Positions 34,487-44,206 of a DNA stretch of 64,000 nt are shown here, in pieces (positions within the stretch are counted from its first letter, which is position 1; every line of letters begins with the position of its first letter). Source of the stretch: Blastococcus saxobsidens (GTDB lineage Bacteria; Actinomycetota; Actinomycetes; Mycobacteriales; Geodermatophilaceae); assembly GCF_010682065.1 (NCBI RefSeq), contig NZ_JAAGWG010000027.1:1-64000 (forward strand). The letters are read 5' to 3'. The position numbers and the translations under genes are program-made. The notes below the pieces were generated by a model. It saw nothing but the letters and a program-made list of their open reading frames with translations. It made no database searches and was not told where the DNA came from.

Positions 34487-36115
34487 GTGAGTGCCGCCGA
34501 ACTGCAGAGCGCCGGGGAGAACGTCCCCGACGACGTCGACATCCACACGACCGCCGGGAAGCTCGCCGACTTCGAGCGACGGGTCCAGGAGGCCCAGCAC
34601 GCGGGCTCCGAGCGGGCCGTGGAGAAGCAGCACGCCGCGGGGAAGATGACCGCCCGCGAGCGGATCGAGGCGCTGCTGGACCCGGGCTCGTTCACCGAGT
34701 TCGACGAGTTCGCCCGGCACCGGTCGACGAACTTCGGGATGGGTGACAAGCGGCCCTTCGGCGACGGCGTCGTCACCGGCTACGGCACGGTCGACGGACG
34801 GCCGGTGGCGATCTTCTCCCAGGACGTCACCGTCTTCGGCGGCAGCCTCGGCGAGGTCTACGGCGAGAAGATCGTCAAGGTCCAGGACTTCGCGATCAAG
34901 AGCGGCTGCCCCGTCATCGGCATCAACGAGGGCGGTGGCGCCCGGATCCAGGAGGGCGTGGTCTCCCTCGGCCTCTACGGCGAGATCTTCCAGCGCAACG
35001 TGCACGCCTCCGGCGTCATCCCGCAGATCTCCCTGGTGATGGGCCCGGCGGCCGGCGGGCACGTCTACTCCCCCGCGCTCACCGACTTCATCGTCATGGT
35101 CGACAAGACCAGCCAGATGTTCATCACCGGCCCCGACGTCGTGAAGACCGTGACCGGCGAGGACGTCACGCTCGAGGAGCTCGGCGGGGCCCGGACGCAC
35201 AACACCAAGTCCGGGGTCGCCCACTACCTGGCCGAGGACGAGAACGACGCCCTCGACTACGTCAAGGCGCTGCTGTCCTACCTGCCGAGCAACAACCTCG
35301 ACCCGCTGCCCGCCGTCGAGGTGGCGCCGGTCGAGACGGTCCTCCCCGACGCGCTCACCGCCGACGACCTCGAGCTCGACACGTTCATCCCGGACTCGGC
35401 GAACACGCCCTACGACATGCACACCGTGATCGAGCACGTGCTCGACGACGGCGAGTTCCTCGAGGTGCAGCCGCTGTTCGCCCCGAACATCCTCATCGGC
35501 TTCGGCCGGGTCGAGGGCCGCCCGGTGGGCGTCGTCGCCAACCAGCCCACGCAGTTCGCCGGGACGCTGGACATCGACGCCAGCGAGAAGGCCTCGCGCT
35601 TCGTGCGCACCTGCGACGCCTTCAACATCCCGGTCCTGACCTTCGTCGACGTCCCCGGCTTCCTGCCCGGGACGTCGCAGGAGTGGGACGGCATCATCCG
35701 CCGCGGCGCCAAGCTGATCTACGCCTACGCCGAGGCCACCGTCCCGCTGATCACGGTCATCACCCGCAAGGCCTACGGCGGCGCCTACGACGTCATGGGC
35801 TCCAAGCACCTGGGTGCCGACGTGAACCTCGCCTGGCCGACGGCGCAGATCGCCGTCGTCGGCGCGCAGGGCGCGGTCGGGATCCTCTACCGCAAGGAGC
35901 TCGCCGCGGCCGAGGACCCCGAGGCTCGCCGCGCGGAGCTCATCGCGGAGTACGAGGACACGCTCGCCAACCCCTACATCGCCGCCGACCGCGGATACGT
36001 GGACGCGGTGATCCCGCCGTCGCACACCCGCGTGCAGGTGACCAAGGCGCTGCGCGTGCTGGCCAACAAGCGGCAGACCCTGCCGCCGAAGAAGCACGGG
36101 AACATCCCGCTGTGA
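34487..36115 (+). CDS. accD5: Acyl-CoA carboxylase carboxyltransferase (beta) subunit AccD5
   Basis: A 542-residue carboxyltransferase of the propionyl/acetyl-CoA carboxylase type. It moves CO2 from carboxybiotin on AccA3 to propionyl-CoA (methylmalonyl-CoA) or acetyl-CoA. It shows [15 protein letters not shown] near the start, [23 protein letters not shown] (acyl-CoA oxyanion hole), [36 protein letters not shown] (biotin site) and the C-terminal [14 protein letters not shown] at 34487 has GAGG upstream and gives a length close to M. tuberculosis AccD5 (548). Its stop overlaps accE (GTGA), and accE overlaps maf, so the three are coupled. The methylmalonyl-CoA product links to mutA-mutB at 49041-53203. 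Confidence 0.96.
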   Translation: MSAAELQSAGENVPDDVDIHTTAGKLADFERRVQEAQHAGSERAVEKQHAAGKMTARERIEALLDPGSFTEFDEFARHRSTNFGMGDKRPFGDGVVTGYGTVDGRPVAIFSQDVTVFGGSLGEVYGEKIVKVQDFAIKSGCPVIGINEGGGARIQEGVVSLGLYGEIFQRNVHASGVIPQISLVMGPAAGGHVYSPALTDFIVMVDKTSQMFITGPDVVKTVTGEDVTLEELGGARTHNTKSGVAHYLAEDENDALDYVKALLSYLPSNNLDPLPAVEVAPVETVLPDALTADDLELDTFIPDSANTPYDMHTVIEHVLDDGEFLEVQPLFAPNILIGFGRVEGRPVGVVANQPTQFAGTLDIDASEKASRFVRTCDAFNIPVLTFVDVPGFLPGTSQEWDGIIRRGAKLIYAYAEATVPLITVITRKAYGGAYDVMGSKHLGADVNLAWPTAQIAVVGAQGAVGILYRKELAAAEDPEARRAELIAEYEDTLANPYIAADRGYVDAVIPPSHTRVQVTKALRVLANKRQTLPPKKHGNIPL

Positions 36116-36327
36116 CCGAGGACCAGGTGCCGCTGCTGCGCGTCGTCCGCGGGGAGCCGTCCGCGGAGGAGCTGGCCGCGCTCACCGTCGTCGTCGCCGC
36201 GCTCTCGCAGCGCCGCAGCCGCAGGCGCGCCACCCCCGTGGGGGCGTGGGCGTCCTTCGGCCGCACGCACCGCCGTCCGCTGCACCCCGGTGCCGGCGGC
36301 TGGCGTTCCGCGGGGAGCCCGGCGTGA
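36112..36327 (+). CDS. accE: Acyl-CoA carboxylase epsilon subunit (AccE/PccE)
   Basis: A 71-residue protein that stabilises the AccA3-AccD5 holoenzyme in actinobacteria. It starts [24 protein letters not shown], matching the family pattern of a short strand with GxPs/tAEELAAL followed by a helix ([11 protein letters not shown]), and then a basic tail. The GTG at 36112 overlaps the accD5 stop and the TGA at 36325-36327 overlaps the maf start, both as GTGA. The same three genes in the same order occur in mycobacteria (Rv3280-Rv3282). It is short enough to be missed by length filters. Confidence 0.9.
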   Translation: MTEDQVPLLRVVRGEPSAEELAALTVVVAALSQRRSRRRATPVGAWASFGRTHRRPLHPGAGGWRSAGSPA

Positions 36328-36932
36328 GCGCCGACCGCAGGCTGGTGCTCGGTTCCGCGTCCCCCGCGCGGCTCTCCCTGCTCCGCCAGGCCGGGCTGGC
36401 GCCGGAGGTCGTGGTCAGCGACGTGGACGAGTCGTCGGTCACCGCCCCGCGGGTGGCCGAGCAGGTCGCCCTGCTGGCCGCCGCCAAGGCCGCCGCGGTG
36501 GCCAAGCAGGAGACCGACGCGCTGGTCATCGGTGCGGACTCGCTGCTGGAGTTCGGCGGCAAGCCCCAGGGCAAGCCGGCCGACGCCGCGGAGGCCCGGG
36601 ACCGGTGGCGGCGGATGGCCGGGCGCTCCGGCGTCCTGCACACCGGTCAGGCGCTCTTCGACGTCCGCGACGGCGGAGTGGTCAGCCGGGACATCGCGGT
36701 CGCCTCGACCGTCGTCTACTTCGCCGACCCCACCCCGGCCGAGGTCGAGGCCTATCTCGCCACCGGCGAGCCGCTGGCCGTGGCCGGGGCCTTCACCCTC
36801 GACGGGCTGGGGGCGCCCTTCGTCCGCCGGGTCGAGGGCGATCCGGCGGCCGTGGTGGGGCTGTCCCTGACGGTCCTGCGGACCCAGCTGTCCAAGCGGG
36901 GTCTGACCATCACCGATCTCTGGCGCCGCTGA
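36324..36932 (+). CDS. maf: Maf/nucleoside triphosphate pyrophosphatase
   Basis: A 202-residue Maf-family pyrophosphatase, which hydrolyses non-canonical or canonical (d)NTPs/UTP to monophosphates. The start [25 protein letters not shown] carries the nucleotide-binding S-x-SPAR motif; VVSDVDESS, LLAAAKAAAVAK and VIGADSLLEFGG supply catalytic Glu, Lys and Asp; GAFTLDGLGAPFVRRVEGD and VVGLSL follow. The GTG at 36324 overlaps the accE stop and gives the usual family length; an in-frame extension to 36246 is only shadow. Confidence 0.95.
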   Translation: MSADRRLVLGSASPARLSLLRQAGLAPEVVVSDVDESSVTAPRVAEQVALLAAAKAAAVAKQETDALVIGADSLLEFGGKPQGKPADAAEARDRWRRMAGRSGVLHTGQALFDVRDGGVVSRDIAVASTVVYFADPTPAEVEAYLATGEPLAVAGAFTLDGLGAPFVRRVEGDPAAVVGLSLTVLRTQLSKRGLTITDLWRR

Positions 36933-36999
36933 GGCCTCACAAGTCCCGAAACCGACCGTTCTCCGTGAGAGGGTGAAGGTCTCGTCACGGGGGTGTGAG

Positions 37000-38988
37000 A
37001 TGACCAAGCGCTGGATGCGCGTCCTCGTCGCCGCAGCGCTGGGCATCGTGCTCGTGCTGCCGGGCGGCGCCGCGAGAGCCGATTCCTGGCAGGACCGGGT
37101 CTGGGCCGGAAGCAACTTCGCCGGCAGCCGCGGCACCACCGTCGCCATCGCGATGCTCGACCAGCGCACCGGCGAATACCGCAACAACGGTGCGGCCGCG
37201 ACGACGAGGATCGAGTCCGCCTCGGTGATGAAGGTGTTCATCGCCGAGCACCTGCTCCGTCGGCGCGACCTCGGGCAGATCCACCTGTCCGCGACCGACA
37301 TGAACGACATGGCGGCGATGCTGCGCGACTCCGCCAACGCGCCGGCCAACCGGTTCTGGAGCGCGTACGGGGCCAATGGCATCGTGCAGGACGTCATCAA
37401 CCGCTACGGGCTGACCCAGACCGGCCTGACGTCGAACCCGCGCTACTGGGGCAACACGCTCATCACCGCGCACGACATGGTCGTCTTCTACCGTCGGCTG
37501 ATGGACGGGTCCGGTGGCCTGTCCGCCGGTTCCCGCGACTGGATCGTCGACCAGATGCGCCAGTCCACGATGTACGGCGACGGTGGACGGCAGTTCTTCG
37601 GCCTGCACGACGGGCTGCCCCGGGAAGGGGCGATCGCCCAGAAGCAGGGCTGGATGTGCTGCGTCGACGGCGACATCTTCCGGCACTCCTCCGGCTTCGT
37701 CGGCCCGGACAACCGTTACATCCTGGTCGTGCTGAGCCGTGAGCCCTCCTCGCGCGGCGGCGCGCACATCGAGGAGTCGATCAGCGGGGCCGTGCGGGCG
37801 ATGTTCCCCGAGGGCCTCATCCCCCGCGTGCAGGGGACCATCGGTGAGCACTGGTACGCGATGGGGGGCACCTCCGGCCGGCTCGGTTACCCGACCAGCG
37901 ACGAGATCGGCCTGGCGGCCGGAGCCCTCAGCCGCTTCGAGGGCGGCTACATCTACTGGTCGCCGGGCACCGGTACGCACGCCGTATGGGGAGCGATCCT
38001 CGACACCTACGCCGCGCAGCGCTGGGAGCTCGGCCCGCTCGGGTATCCGACGAGCGACGAGATCGGCCTGCCCGGAGGAGCCCTGAGCCGCTTCCAGGGG
38101 GGCTACATCTACTGGTCCCCGGCCACCGGCGCCCACTCGGTGCGCGGGCCCATCCTCGACACCTACGGTGCACAGCGCTGGGAGAACGGCCCCCTGGGCT
38201 ACCCCACCAGCAGCACGATCGCCCTGCGCGACAACGGATCGCTCAACCGCTTCCAGGGCGGCTACATCTACGCCTCCCCCGCGACCGGCGCCCACTCGGT
38301 GAGCGGGCCCATCCTCGACACCTACGGTGCACAGCGCTGGGAGACCGGCCCCCTGGGCTACCCCACCAGCAGCCGCATCGCCCTGCGCGAGGGCGGAGCG
38401 CTCAACCGCTTCCAGGGCGGCTACATCTACGCCTCCCCCACGACCGGCGCACACTCGGTGAGCGGCCCGATCCTGGACGCCTACGGCGCCCAGCGCTGGG
38501 AGAACGGCCCCCTGGGCTACCCCACCAGCAGCCGCATCGCCCTGCGCGAGGGCGGAGCGCTCAACCGCTTCCAGGGCGGCTACATCTACTGGTCACCGGC
38601 CACCGGCGCGCGCACCGTCAGCGGACCCGTCCTGGACGCCTACGGCGCCCAGCGCTGGGAGACCGGCCCCCTGGGCTACCCCACCAGCGACCCCTACGTG
38701 GTGGACGGGGTGGGCACCCGGACCGACTTCGAGCACGGCTTCCTCACACTCACCTCCGGCGGCACGGTGGTCACCGAGCTCGATCCCCCGCCGACCGCTC
38801 CTGCGACGCCGGACGAGCCGGCGGCGCGCCGGTCCGCCCCCGCGCCGACCTCCACCCCCGCTCCCACCTCCACCCCCGCTCCGAACACCGCCCCGGCTCC
38901 CACCTCGGCACCGGCGGCGACGTCGGCTCCGGCGACCGGGACAAGGACGACCGAGGCGCCCGGACCGACGCCGGGCCCGACCCCGTGA
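37000..38988 (+). CDS. Secreted class-A beta-lactamase-like serine hydrolase with six LGFP repeats
   Basis: A 662-residue exported protein. ATG at 37000 opens a signal peptide (MTKRWMRVLVAAALGIVLV then LPGGAARA); a GTG at 36973 would add nine residues with a poorer ribosome site. Residues about 30-275 form a beta-lactamase/penicillin-interacting fold with SASVMKVFIAEHL (SxxK, nucleophile Ser), MLRDSANAPAN (SxN-like) and GAIAQKQGWMCC in the KTG position (KQG). Six LGFP units of about 52 residues follow (GRLGYPTSD, GPLGYPTSD twice or more, GPLGYPTSS three times), then a Pro/Ala/Thr tail. The altered KTG triad argues for a wall-remodelling or penicillin-binding role more than antibiotic hydrolysis. 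Repeats 3-5 are nearly identical in DNA. Its stop overlaps the next GTG. Confidence 0.9.
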   Translation: MTKRWMRVLVAAALGIVLVLPGGAARADSWQDRVWAGSNFAGSRGTTVAIAMLDQRTGEYRNNGAAATTRIESASVMKVFIAEHLLRRRDLGQIHLSATDMNDMAAMLRDSANAPANRFWSAYGANGIVQDVINRYGLTQTGLTSNPRYWGNTLITAHDMVVFYRRLMDGSGGLSAGSRDWIVDQMRQSTMYGDGGRQFFGLHDGLPREGAIAQKQGWMCCVDGDIFRHSSGFVGPDNRYILVVLSREPSSRGGAHIEESISGAVRAMFPEGLIPRVQGTIGEHWYAMGGTSGRLGYPTSDEIGLAAGALSRFEGGYIYWSPGTGTHAVWGAILDTYAAQRWELGPLGYPTSDEIGLPGGALSRFQGGYIYWSPATGAHSVRGPILDTYGAQRWENGPLGYPTSSTIALRDNGSLNRFQGGYIYASPATGAHSVSGPILDTYGAQRWETGPLGYPTSSRIALREGGALNRFQGGYIYASPTTGAHSVSGPILDAYGAQRWENGPLGYPTSSRIALREGGALNRFQGGYIYWSPATGARTVSGPVLDAYGAQRWETGPLGYPTSDPYVVDGVGTRTDFEHGFLTLTSGGTVVTELDPPPTAPATPDEPAARRSAPAPTSTPAPTSTPAPNTAPAPTSAPAATSAPATGTRTTEAPGPTPGPTP

Positions 38989-39482
38989 GCCGACCGAGGA
39001 TCCTCCGGGCGGCGGTCCTGGCGCCGGCCCTGGTGCCGGTGCTGCTCGTCGCGACCGGCTGCACCGATGACGAGGGGGCAGCCGCGGGCGGCAGCGCGAC
39101 GGCCGGGCCGACCACGGCGCCCGAGCTCGCCGGCGTCGAGGAGGCCGAGCTGCTCGGCACGCTGCCGGAGGGGCCGGCCACGGGTACGGCTGTGCTCAGC
39201 TACATCGGGGTGGGCGAGCTCCGAGCGCCGTTCCTCGGCGAGTGCGTGACCTCCGGGAACACGGTCCGTCTGGAGGGAATGGCCGACACCGCCCGTATCC
39301 GGGTCGACGTCGCCCCCGACGGCCTGGAGCTCACCCTGGACGACGTCGGGTTGTCGATGGTGGCCGACCTCACGACCGGCCAGTACGACGTCACCGGGAA
39401 CCACCTCTCCCTGCAGGCGGGGCTGGCTCACGACGGCGAGCCGGTCGGCTCGGCGGACCTGGAGATCGACTGCGGGGCCTGA
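38985..39482 (+). CDS. Small lipoprotein, LpqH-like
   Basis: A 165-residue lipoprotein coupled by GTGA overlap to the LGFP hydrolase. The signal peptide ends LLVATGC (lipobox ATG-C, about residue 26), followed by an Ala/Gly/Thr-rich linker. The mature domain has two Cys ([14 protein letters not shown] and LEIDCGA at the very end) bracketing a beta-rich stretch with [13 protein letters not shown]. This plan, with a Cys pair and a final Cys strand, resembles the LpqH (19 kDa) lipoprotein family of mycobacteria; the match is by pattern only. Cotranslation suggests a shared role at the wall with the preceding hydrolase. Confidence 0.7.
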   Translation: MSRPRILRAAVLAPALVPVLLVATGCTDDEGAAAGGSATAGPTTAPELAGVEEAELLGTLPEGPATGTAVLSYIGVGELRAPFLGECVTSGNTVRLEGMADTARIRVDVAPDGLELTLDDVGLSMVADLTTGQYDVTGNHLSLQAGLAHDGEPVGSADLEIDCGA

Positions 39483-39519
39483 GTGCCGACCTGCCGCCGC
39501 CCCGCGGTGCCGCACTGGC

Positions 39520-39525
39520 TAGGCT
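39520..39525 (+). promoter_or_regulatory. -10 hexamer of accA3
   Basis: TAGGCT fits TANNNT and lies 31 bases before the accA3 GTG, with a GAGAGGGAG ribosome site between, so this transcript has a short leader. No clear -35 is seen. Confidence 0.5.
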
Positions 39526-39556
39526 CCGTCCGGTTCAGACGAGAGGGAGTGCACCG

Positions 39557-41320
39557 GTGCAGAAGGTCCTCATCGCCAACCGTGGCGAGATCGCGGTCCG
39601 CGTGGCCCGCGCGTGCAAGGACGCGGGTCTGACCAGCGTGGCGGTCTACGCCGACCCCGACCGCGACGCGCTGCACGTGCGCGTCGCCGACGAGGCGTTC
39701 GCGCTCGGCGGCACCACGCCCGGTGACTCCTACCTGGTCATCGACAAGATCCTCGACGCCGCAAAGCAGTCCGGCGCCGACGCGATCCACCCCGGCTACG
39801 GCTTCCTGTCGGAGAACGCCGACTTCGCCCAGGCCGTTCTCGACGCCGGCCTCACCTGGATCGGCCCCTCCCCCGAGGCGATCATCGCTCTCGGCGACAA
39901 GGTCCAGGCCCGGCACATCGCCACCAAGGCCGGCGCTCCCCTGGTGCCCGGCACCAAGGACCCGGTCGGCGGCGCCGACGAGATCGTGGCGTTCGCCGAG
40001 GAGCACGGCCTCCCGGTCGCCATCAAGGCGGCGTTCGGTGGTGGCGGCCGCGGTCTGAAGGTCGCCCGCACCATGGAGGAGATCCCCGAGCTGTTCGACT
40101 CCGCCGTCCGCGAGGCGGTCTCCGCCTTCGGCCGCGGCGAGTGCTTCGTGGAGCGCTTCCTCGACAAGCCCCGGCACGTCGAGGCCCAGGTGCTCGCCGA
40201 CCAGCACGGCAACGTGATCGTCGTCGGCACCCGGGACTGCTCCCTGCAGCGCCGCAACCAGAAGCTGGTCGAGGAGGCCCCGGCGCCGTTCCTCACCGAC
40301 GAGCAGCGCGAGCGGATCCACTCCTCGGCCAAGGCGATCTGCGCCGAGGCCGGCTACCACGGCGCCGGCACCGTCGAGTACCTCGTCGGCGCCGACGGCT
40401 CGATCTCCTTCCTCGAGGTCAACACCCGCCTGCAGGTGGAGCACCCGGTGTCGGAGGAGACCAGCGGCATCGACCTGGTCCGGCAGCAGTTCCGCATCGC
40501 CGACGGCCTCCCGCTGGAGATCACCGAGGACCCGACGCCGCGCGGCCACAGCATCGAGTTCCGGATCAACGCCGAGGACGCCGGCCGCAACTTCATGCCG
40601 GCCCCCGGCCCGGTGAACCGCCTGGAGATCCCTCAGGGCCCGGGCGTGCGCTGGGACTCCGGCGTGGAGACCGGCGGCGAGGTGGCCGGCGCGTTCGACT
40701 CCATGCTGGCCAAGCTCATCGTCACCGGCGCCACCCGCGAGGAGGCGCTGCAGCGCGCTGCCCGCGCCCTGGACGAGCTGGTCGTCGAGGGCATGCCCAC
40801 CGTGATCCCGTTCCACCGCGCGGTCGTCCGCGACGAGGCGTTCACCACCGAGCCCTTCACGGCGCACACCCGTTGGATCGAGACCGAGTGGGACAACCAG
40901 GTCCCGCCCTACGACGCCGCCCCGGCCGAGGCCGACGAGGACGCCCCGCGGCAGACCGTCGTCGTCGAGGTGGGTGGCCGCCGGCTCGAGGTCTCGCTGC
41001 CGGCCGGGCTGGCCACCGGCGGAGGGGGCGCCGCTCCCGGTGCGGCCGCCAAGCCGCGCAAGCGCGGTGGTGGCGGCGGCGGCTCCGCGGCCTCGGGTGA
41101 TTCCCTCACCTCGCCGATGCAGGGCACGATCGTCAAGGTCGCCGTCGAGGACGGCGCCACGGTCGCGGCCGGGGACCTGGTGGTCGTCCTCGAGGCGATG
41201 AAGATGGAGCAGCCGATCACCGCGCACAAGGCCGGGACGATCTCCGGCCTGTCGGCCGAGGTGGGCGCCTCGGTCACCAGCGGCGCGGTCATCTGCACCA
41301 TCGCCGACGCCGCCGAATAG
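39557..41320 (+). CDS. accA3: Acyl-CoA carboxylase alpha subunit: biotin carboxylase plus biotin carrier (AccA3)
   Basis: A 587-residue protein that carboxylates its own biotin with ATP and bicarbonate and serves AccD subunits. The biotin carboxylase part starts [20 protein letters not shown] and has the ATP-grasp glycine loop [29 protein letters not shown] and [16 protein letters not shown]. After an Ala/Gly/Lys linker the biotin carrier domain has [12 protein letters not shown], whose Lys is the biotin site for BirA (30247-31083). GTG at 39557 follows GAGAGGGAG. Length compares with M. tuberculosis AccA3 (600). Confidence 0.97.
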   Translation: MQKVLIANRGEIAVRVARACKDAGLTSVAVYADPDRDALHVRVADEAFALGGTTPGDSYLVIDKILDAAKQSGADAIHPGYGFLSENADFAQAVLDAGLTWIGPSPEAIIALGDKVQARHIATKAGAPLVPGTKDPVGGADEIVAFAEEHGLPVAIKAAFGGGGRGLKVARTMEEIPELFDSAVREAVSAFGRGECFVERFLDKPRHVEAQVLADQHGNVIVVGTRDCSLQRRNQKLVEEAPAPFLTDEQRERIHSSAKAICAEAGYHGAGTVEYLVGADGSISFLEVNTRLQVEHPVSEETSGIDLVRQQFRIADGLPLEITEDPTPRGHSIEFRINAEDAGRNFMPAPGPVNRLEIPQGPGVRWDSGVETGGEVAGAFDSMLAKLIVTGATREEALQRAARALDELVVEGMPTVIPFHRAVVRDEAFTTEPFTAHTRWIETEWDNQVPPYDAAPAEADEDAPRQTVVVEVGGRRLEVSLPAGLATGGGGAAPGAAAKPRKRGGGGGGSAASGDSLTSPMQGTIVKVAVEDGATVAAGDLVVVLEAMKMEQPITAHKAGTISGLSAEVGASVTSGAVICTIADAAE

Positions 41321-41332
41321 GCACGGCTGTCG

Positions 41333-41373
41333 GGCAAGGGCTCGCCACCGCTGCACGGTGGCGAGCCCTTGCC
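41333..41373. terminator. Strong bidirectional hairpin terminator
   Basis: A perfect 18-base-pair stem (GGCAAGGGCTCGCCACCG and its complement) with a five-base loop CTGCA sits between the convergent accA3 and protease genes. It is the longest perfect hairpin I found in the window. Confidence 0.88.
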
Positions 41374-41374
41374 T

Positions 41375-44128
41375 TCAGAGGCGCTGGATCCGGCCGCTGC
41401 GGTAGTCCCACCGCAGCGTTCCCCCCTGGAACCGCTGCGACTCACCGTCGCGGAAGTAGAGCCGGCCCTCCACCGGGTAGCCGAGCGAGCCACCCTCCCA
41501 CCCGGTGGCCGCCCAGGCGTCGCGTGTCCAGCCCATGACGACGTGGGTCCCGCTCTCGGGCGACGTGTACACCGACCCACCCTGGAAGTGGACGAAGCAC
41601 CCGCCCCGGGGGAGCCCGCACCGCTGGTCGGTCACCGGGAAACCGAGCACGCCGTTCTCCCACCCGGTCGACGCCCAGACGCCCCGCGTCGCGACGTCGA
41701 CCAGCCAGGATCCGGTGCCCGGCGACCAGTAGACGGAGCCGCGCTGGAAGTGCTGGAAGCAGCCGCCGTCCCGCAGCCCGCAGGAGGTGCCGGTGGTCGG
41801 GTAGCCCAGCACCCCGCCCTCCCACCCGGCCCTGGACCACGCGTCCCGGATGACCAACGAGACGTCGTGCACGCCCGTGGCGGCCGAGGCGTAGACCGAC
41901 CCCCGCTGGAAGTGGACGAAGCAGCCTGCGTCACGGAGCCCGCAGACCTGGTCCGAGGTCGGGTAGCCCAGGGGCCCGTTCTCCCAGCCCGTCCCGCCCC
42001 ACCGCGACCGGATGGCGGTGCCCACCAGCCGGACGCCCGTCGACGCGGACAGGTAGATCGACCCGGACTGGAAGTGCTGGAAGCACCCCCCGTCACGCAG
42101 GCCGCAAGTGGTGTCCGTCGTCGGGAACCCCATCGATCCGTTCTCCCACCCCGAGGCCGCCCACCGGTCGCGGGTCCGCCCCTGGACGACGTAGGCGCGC
42201 GCCTGGGCGCCGGTGGCGTACAGGGACCCACCCCGGAAGTGCTGGTAGCACCCGCCGTCGCGCAGCGTGCACACGGTGTCGGACACCGGGTAGCCGAGGC
42301 TGCCGTTCTCCCAGCCCGAGCTCGCCCAGCGGTCCCGGAGCGAGTGCTGGACGCTGCGCGCCCCGGTGGACGGCGACCAGTAGATCGATCCGCCTTCGTA
42401 GTGGTTGAAGCACCCGCCGTCGCGCAGCCCGCACGTGAGGGTCCGGGTCGCGACCCCGAGAGGACCCCCGCTCCCGCCGCGCGCCTCGTGGGCGACGGTG
42501 ACGGGGTGGTGGGTGAGGTCGGCGACGGCCTCCCCGCTCAGTGCCGAGGTGCGCCCGAGGGAGTCCACGGCCCGCAGCTGCCAGCGCGTCGGCTGGTCGG
42601 GCATCGCATCGATGATGAACGTGCGATTCGCCGGCGTCGCGTTCAGGGTCAGGCCATAGGTGCCCAGGCTCAAGCCGTCTCGCACCAGGGAGTACCTGCC
42701 GGTGTCCGTCCCGGGGGTGGACGCGGACAGGGTGACCGACGGCCTGCCACCGGTGACGCCCAACGTGGCGACCGACCTCAGCGTCGGGGCGGCCGGCGCC
42801 GCGGGGCCCACGGTCGCCAGGACGGGCGCGCTGCGGACGTCGTTGCTCGGCTGGACGTCGACTGCGACCTGCTGGCCGTCGAGCAGCCCGGGGATCGTGG
42901 CGCTGGTGCCGGTCACGGTGGCCCGGACGACGCCGTCGACCCGCACCGTGTAGCCCGTCGCGCCGATGACCGCGGACCACGCGACGCTGATCGAGCCGCT
43001 CGACGGAGTGACGGTCGGTGCGTCGCCGGTGCGCCCGGCGGCCGCGACGGCAGCCCCCATGGTCAGCCGGCCGGCACCCCAGGCCCGGTCCCAGGCCGAG
43101 CTGTCCACGCCTGCCTGCAGCGCGGCCTGGACCTCTTCCGGGGTGATCCCCGGGTGGCTGCTGCGGAGCAGGGCCACCGCCCCGGCGACCGCCGGGGCGG
43201 AGAAGGAGGTGCCCCGCGCCTTGATGTAGTCACCGCCGAGGTAGGGCAGCACCACCTGCTCGCCGACGGTGGCGATGTCCACCTGCCAGCCGTGCTGGGC
43301 CCACGGCGCAGGAACACCCGCGGGCGTCGTCGCGGAGACGGCTATGACGCCGCTGTTGGCCGCCGGGTACATCACCTCGTTGCCGGTGTCCCCGGAGTTG
43401 CCGGCCGACGCGACGACCGAGATGCCCCTGTCCAACGCGTACTGGATCGCCGCGGCGGTGACGTCGGAGTACCCGGCGCCCGCCAACGACATGTTGATGA
43501 CGTCGGCGCCGTGGTCGGCGGCCCAGAGCACGCCTCGTGCGACGGCCGCCGACGAGCAACCGAAGTCCTCGGTGCAGGCCCGGATCGGCATGATCCGGGC
43601 CTCCGGCGCCATGCCGGCGCTGCCTTCACCGTTGTCGGCGCGCGCGGCGATGACACCGGCCACCCCCGTGCCGTGCCACTCAGCGGCGTCTGCTGCCATT
43701 CCGGTCGTGTCCGTCCCGGGTACGAAGGCTCCGGCGAGGTCGGGATGGGTGGTGTCCACCGCGGTGTCGAGGACCGCCACGACCTGGCCGGCACCCCGGG
43801 TGCTCGGCCAGACGTCCAGGACGGAGCTCACCGCCTGCGGGTCGTCCACCTCCCAGTACGGGTCCGCCGGGGCCTGCACGCGGTAGCTGACCGCCGGGGA
43901 GGCATGGACGACGTCGGCCCGGGCCTCGAGCGAGGCCTCGGTCGAGTCGGCACTCCGGGCCGACACGGTGACCGTCTCGACCACGTACTCACCGTCGACG
44001 ACCCGCAGCACGTCCAGCGTGACCGGATCGCCGGCCGCGAGGGCCGGCGGCGCGTGGAGCAGCAGCGCGGACGCGAGGGCGGCGGTGAGGGCCGCGCCGA
44101 AACGCTGAGGGGTCGATACGGGCGGCAT
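41375..44128 (-). CDS. Secreted subtilisin-like (S8) protease with FnIII-like domain and LGFP repeats
   Basis: A 917-residue exported protease (ATG 44128; a GTG at 44167 is also in frame; neither has a good Shine-Dalgarno). Signal peptide to about AAGDP. A short propeptide-like region leads to the S8 domain with VVAVLDTAVDTTHPDLAG (Asp), EWHGTGVAGVIAA (His), VVASAGNSGD (oxyanion Asn) and ARGTSFSAPAVAGAVAL (Ser): the triad is complete. A fibronectin-III-like segment (ISVAWSAVIGATGYTVRV) follows, then six good LGFP units and one degenerate one. The linkers carry a repeated C-x5-C or C-x6-C pair, mostly CGLRDGGC, before each unit; this differs from the Cys-free repeats of the hydrolase at 37000. 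A wall-retained protease is likely. Confidence 0.92.
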   Translation of the reverse strand: MPPVSTPQRFGAALTAALASALLLHAPPALAAGDPVTLDVLRVVDGEYVVETVTVSARSADSTEASLEARADVVHASPAVSYRVQAPADPYWEVDDPQAVSSVLDVWPSTRGAGQVVAVLDTAVDTTHPDLAGAFVPGTDTTGMAADAAEWHGTGVAGVIAARADNGEGSAGMAPEARIMPIRACTEDFGCSSAAVARGVLWAADHGADVINMSLAGAGYSDVTAAAIQYALDRGISVVASAGNSGDTGNEVMYPAANSGVIAVSATTPAGVPAPWAQHGWQVDIATVGEQVVLPYLGGDYIKARGTSFSAPAVAGAVALLRSSHPGITPEEVQAALQAGVDSSAWDRAWGAGRLTMGAAVAAAGRTGDAPTVTPSSGSISVAWSAVIGATGYTVRVDGVVRATVTGTSATIPGLLDGQQVAVDVQPSNDVRSAPVLATVGPAAPAAPTLRSVATLGVTGGRPSVTLSASTPGTDTGRYSLVRDGLSLGTYGLTLNATPANRTFIIDAMPDQPTRWQLRAVDSLGRTSALSGEAVADLTHHPVTVAHEARGGSGGPLGVATRTLTCGLRDGGCFNHYEGGSIYWSPSTGARSVQHSLRDRWASSGWENGSLGYPVSDTVCTLRDGGCYQHFRGGSLYATGAQARAYVVQGRTRDRWAASGWENGSMGFPTTDTTCGLRDGGCFQHFQSGSIYLSASTGVRLVGTAIRSRWGGTGWENGPLGYPTSDQVCGLRDAGCFVHFQRGSVYASAATGVHDVSLVIRDAWSRAGWEGGVLGYPTTGTSCGLRDGGCFQHFQRGSVYWSPGTGSWLVDVATRGVWASTGWENGVLGFPVTDQRCGLPRGGCFVHFQGGSVYTSPESGTHVVMGWTRDAWAATGWEGGSLGYPVEGRLYFRDGESQRFQGGTLRWDYRSGRIQRL

Positions 44129-44206
44129 GTCAGGTGTATCGGCAGTTGCCCCGGCTCGATGTATCACCTGGAGGGGGAACTCGCACTCGCCCGGGTGCGG
44201 GCATTC

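Noticed and set aside
37000-37825. Annotation of the serine hydrolase as a true antibiotic-resistance beta-lactamase
   Set aside because: The KTG motif is KQG, the Glu of the omega loop is not evident and the LGFP tail points to a wall role.
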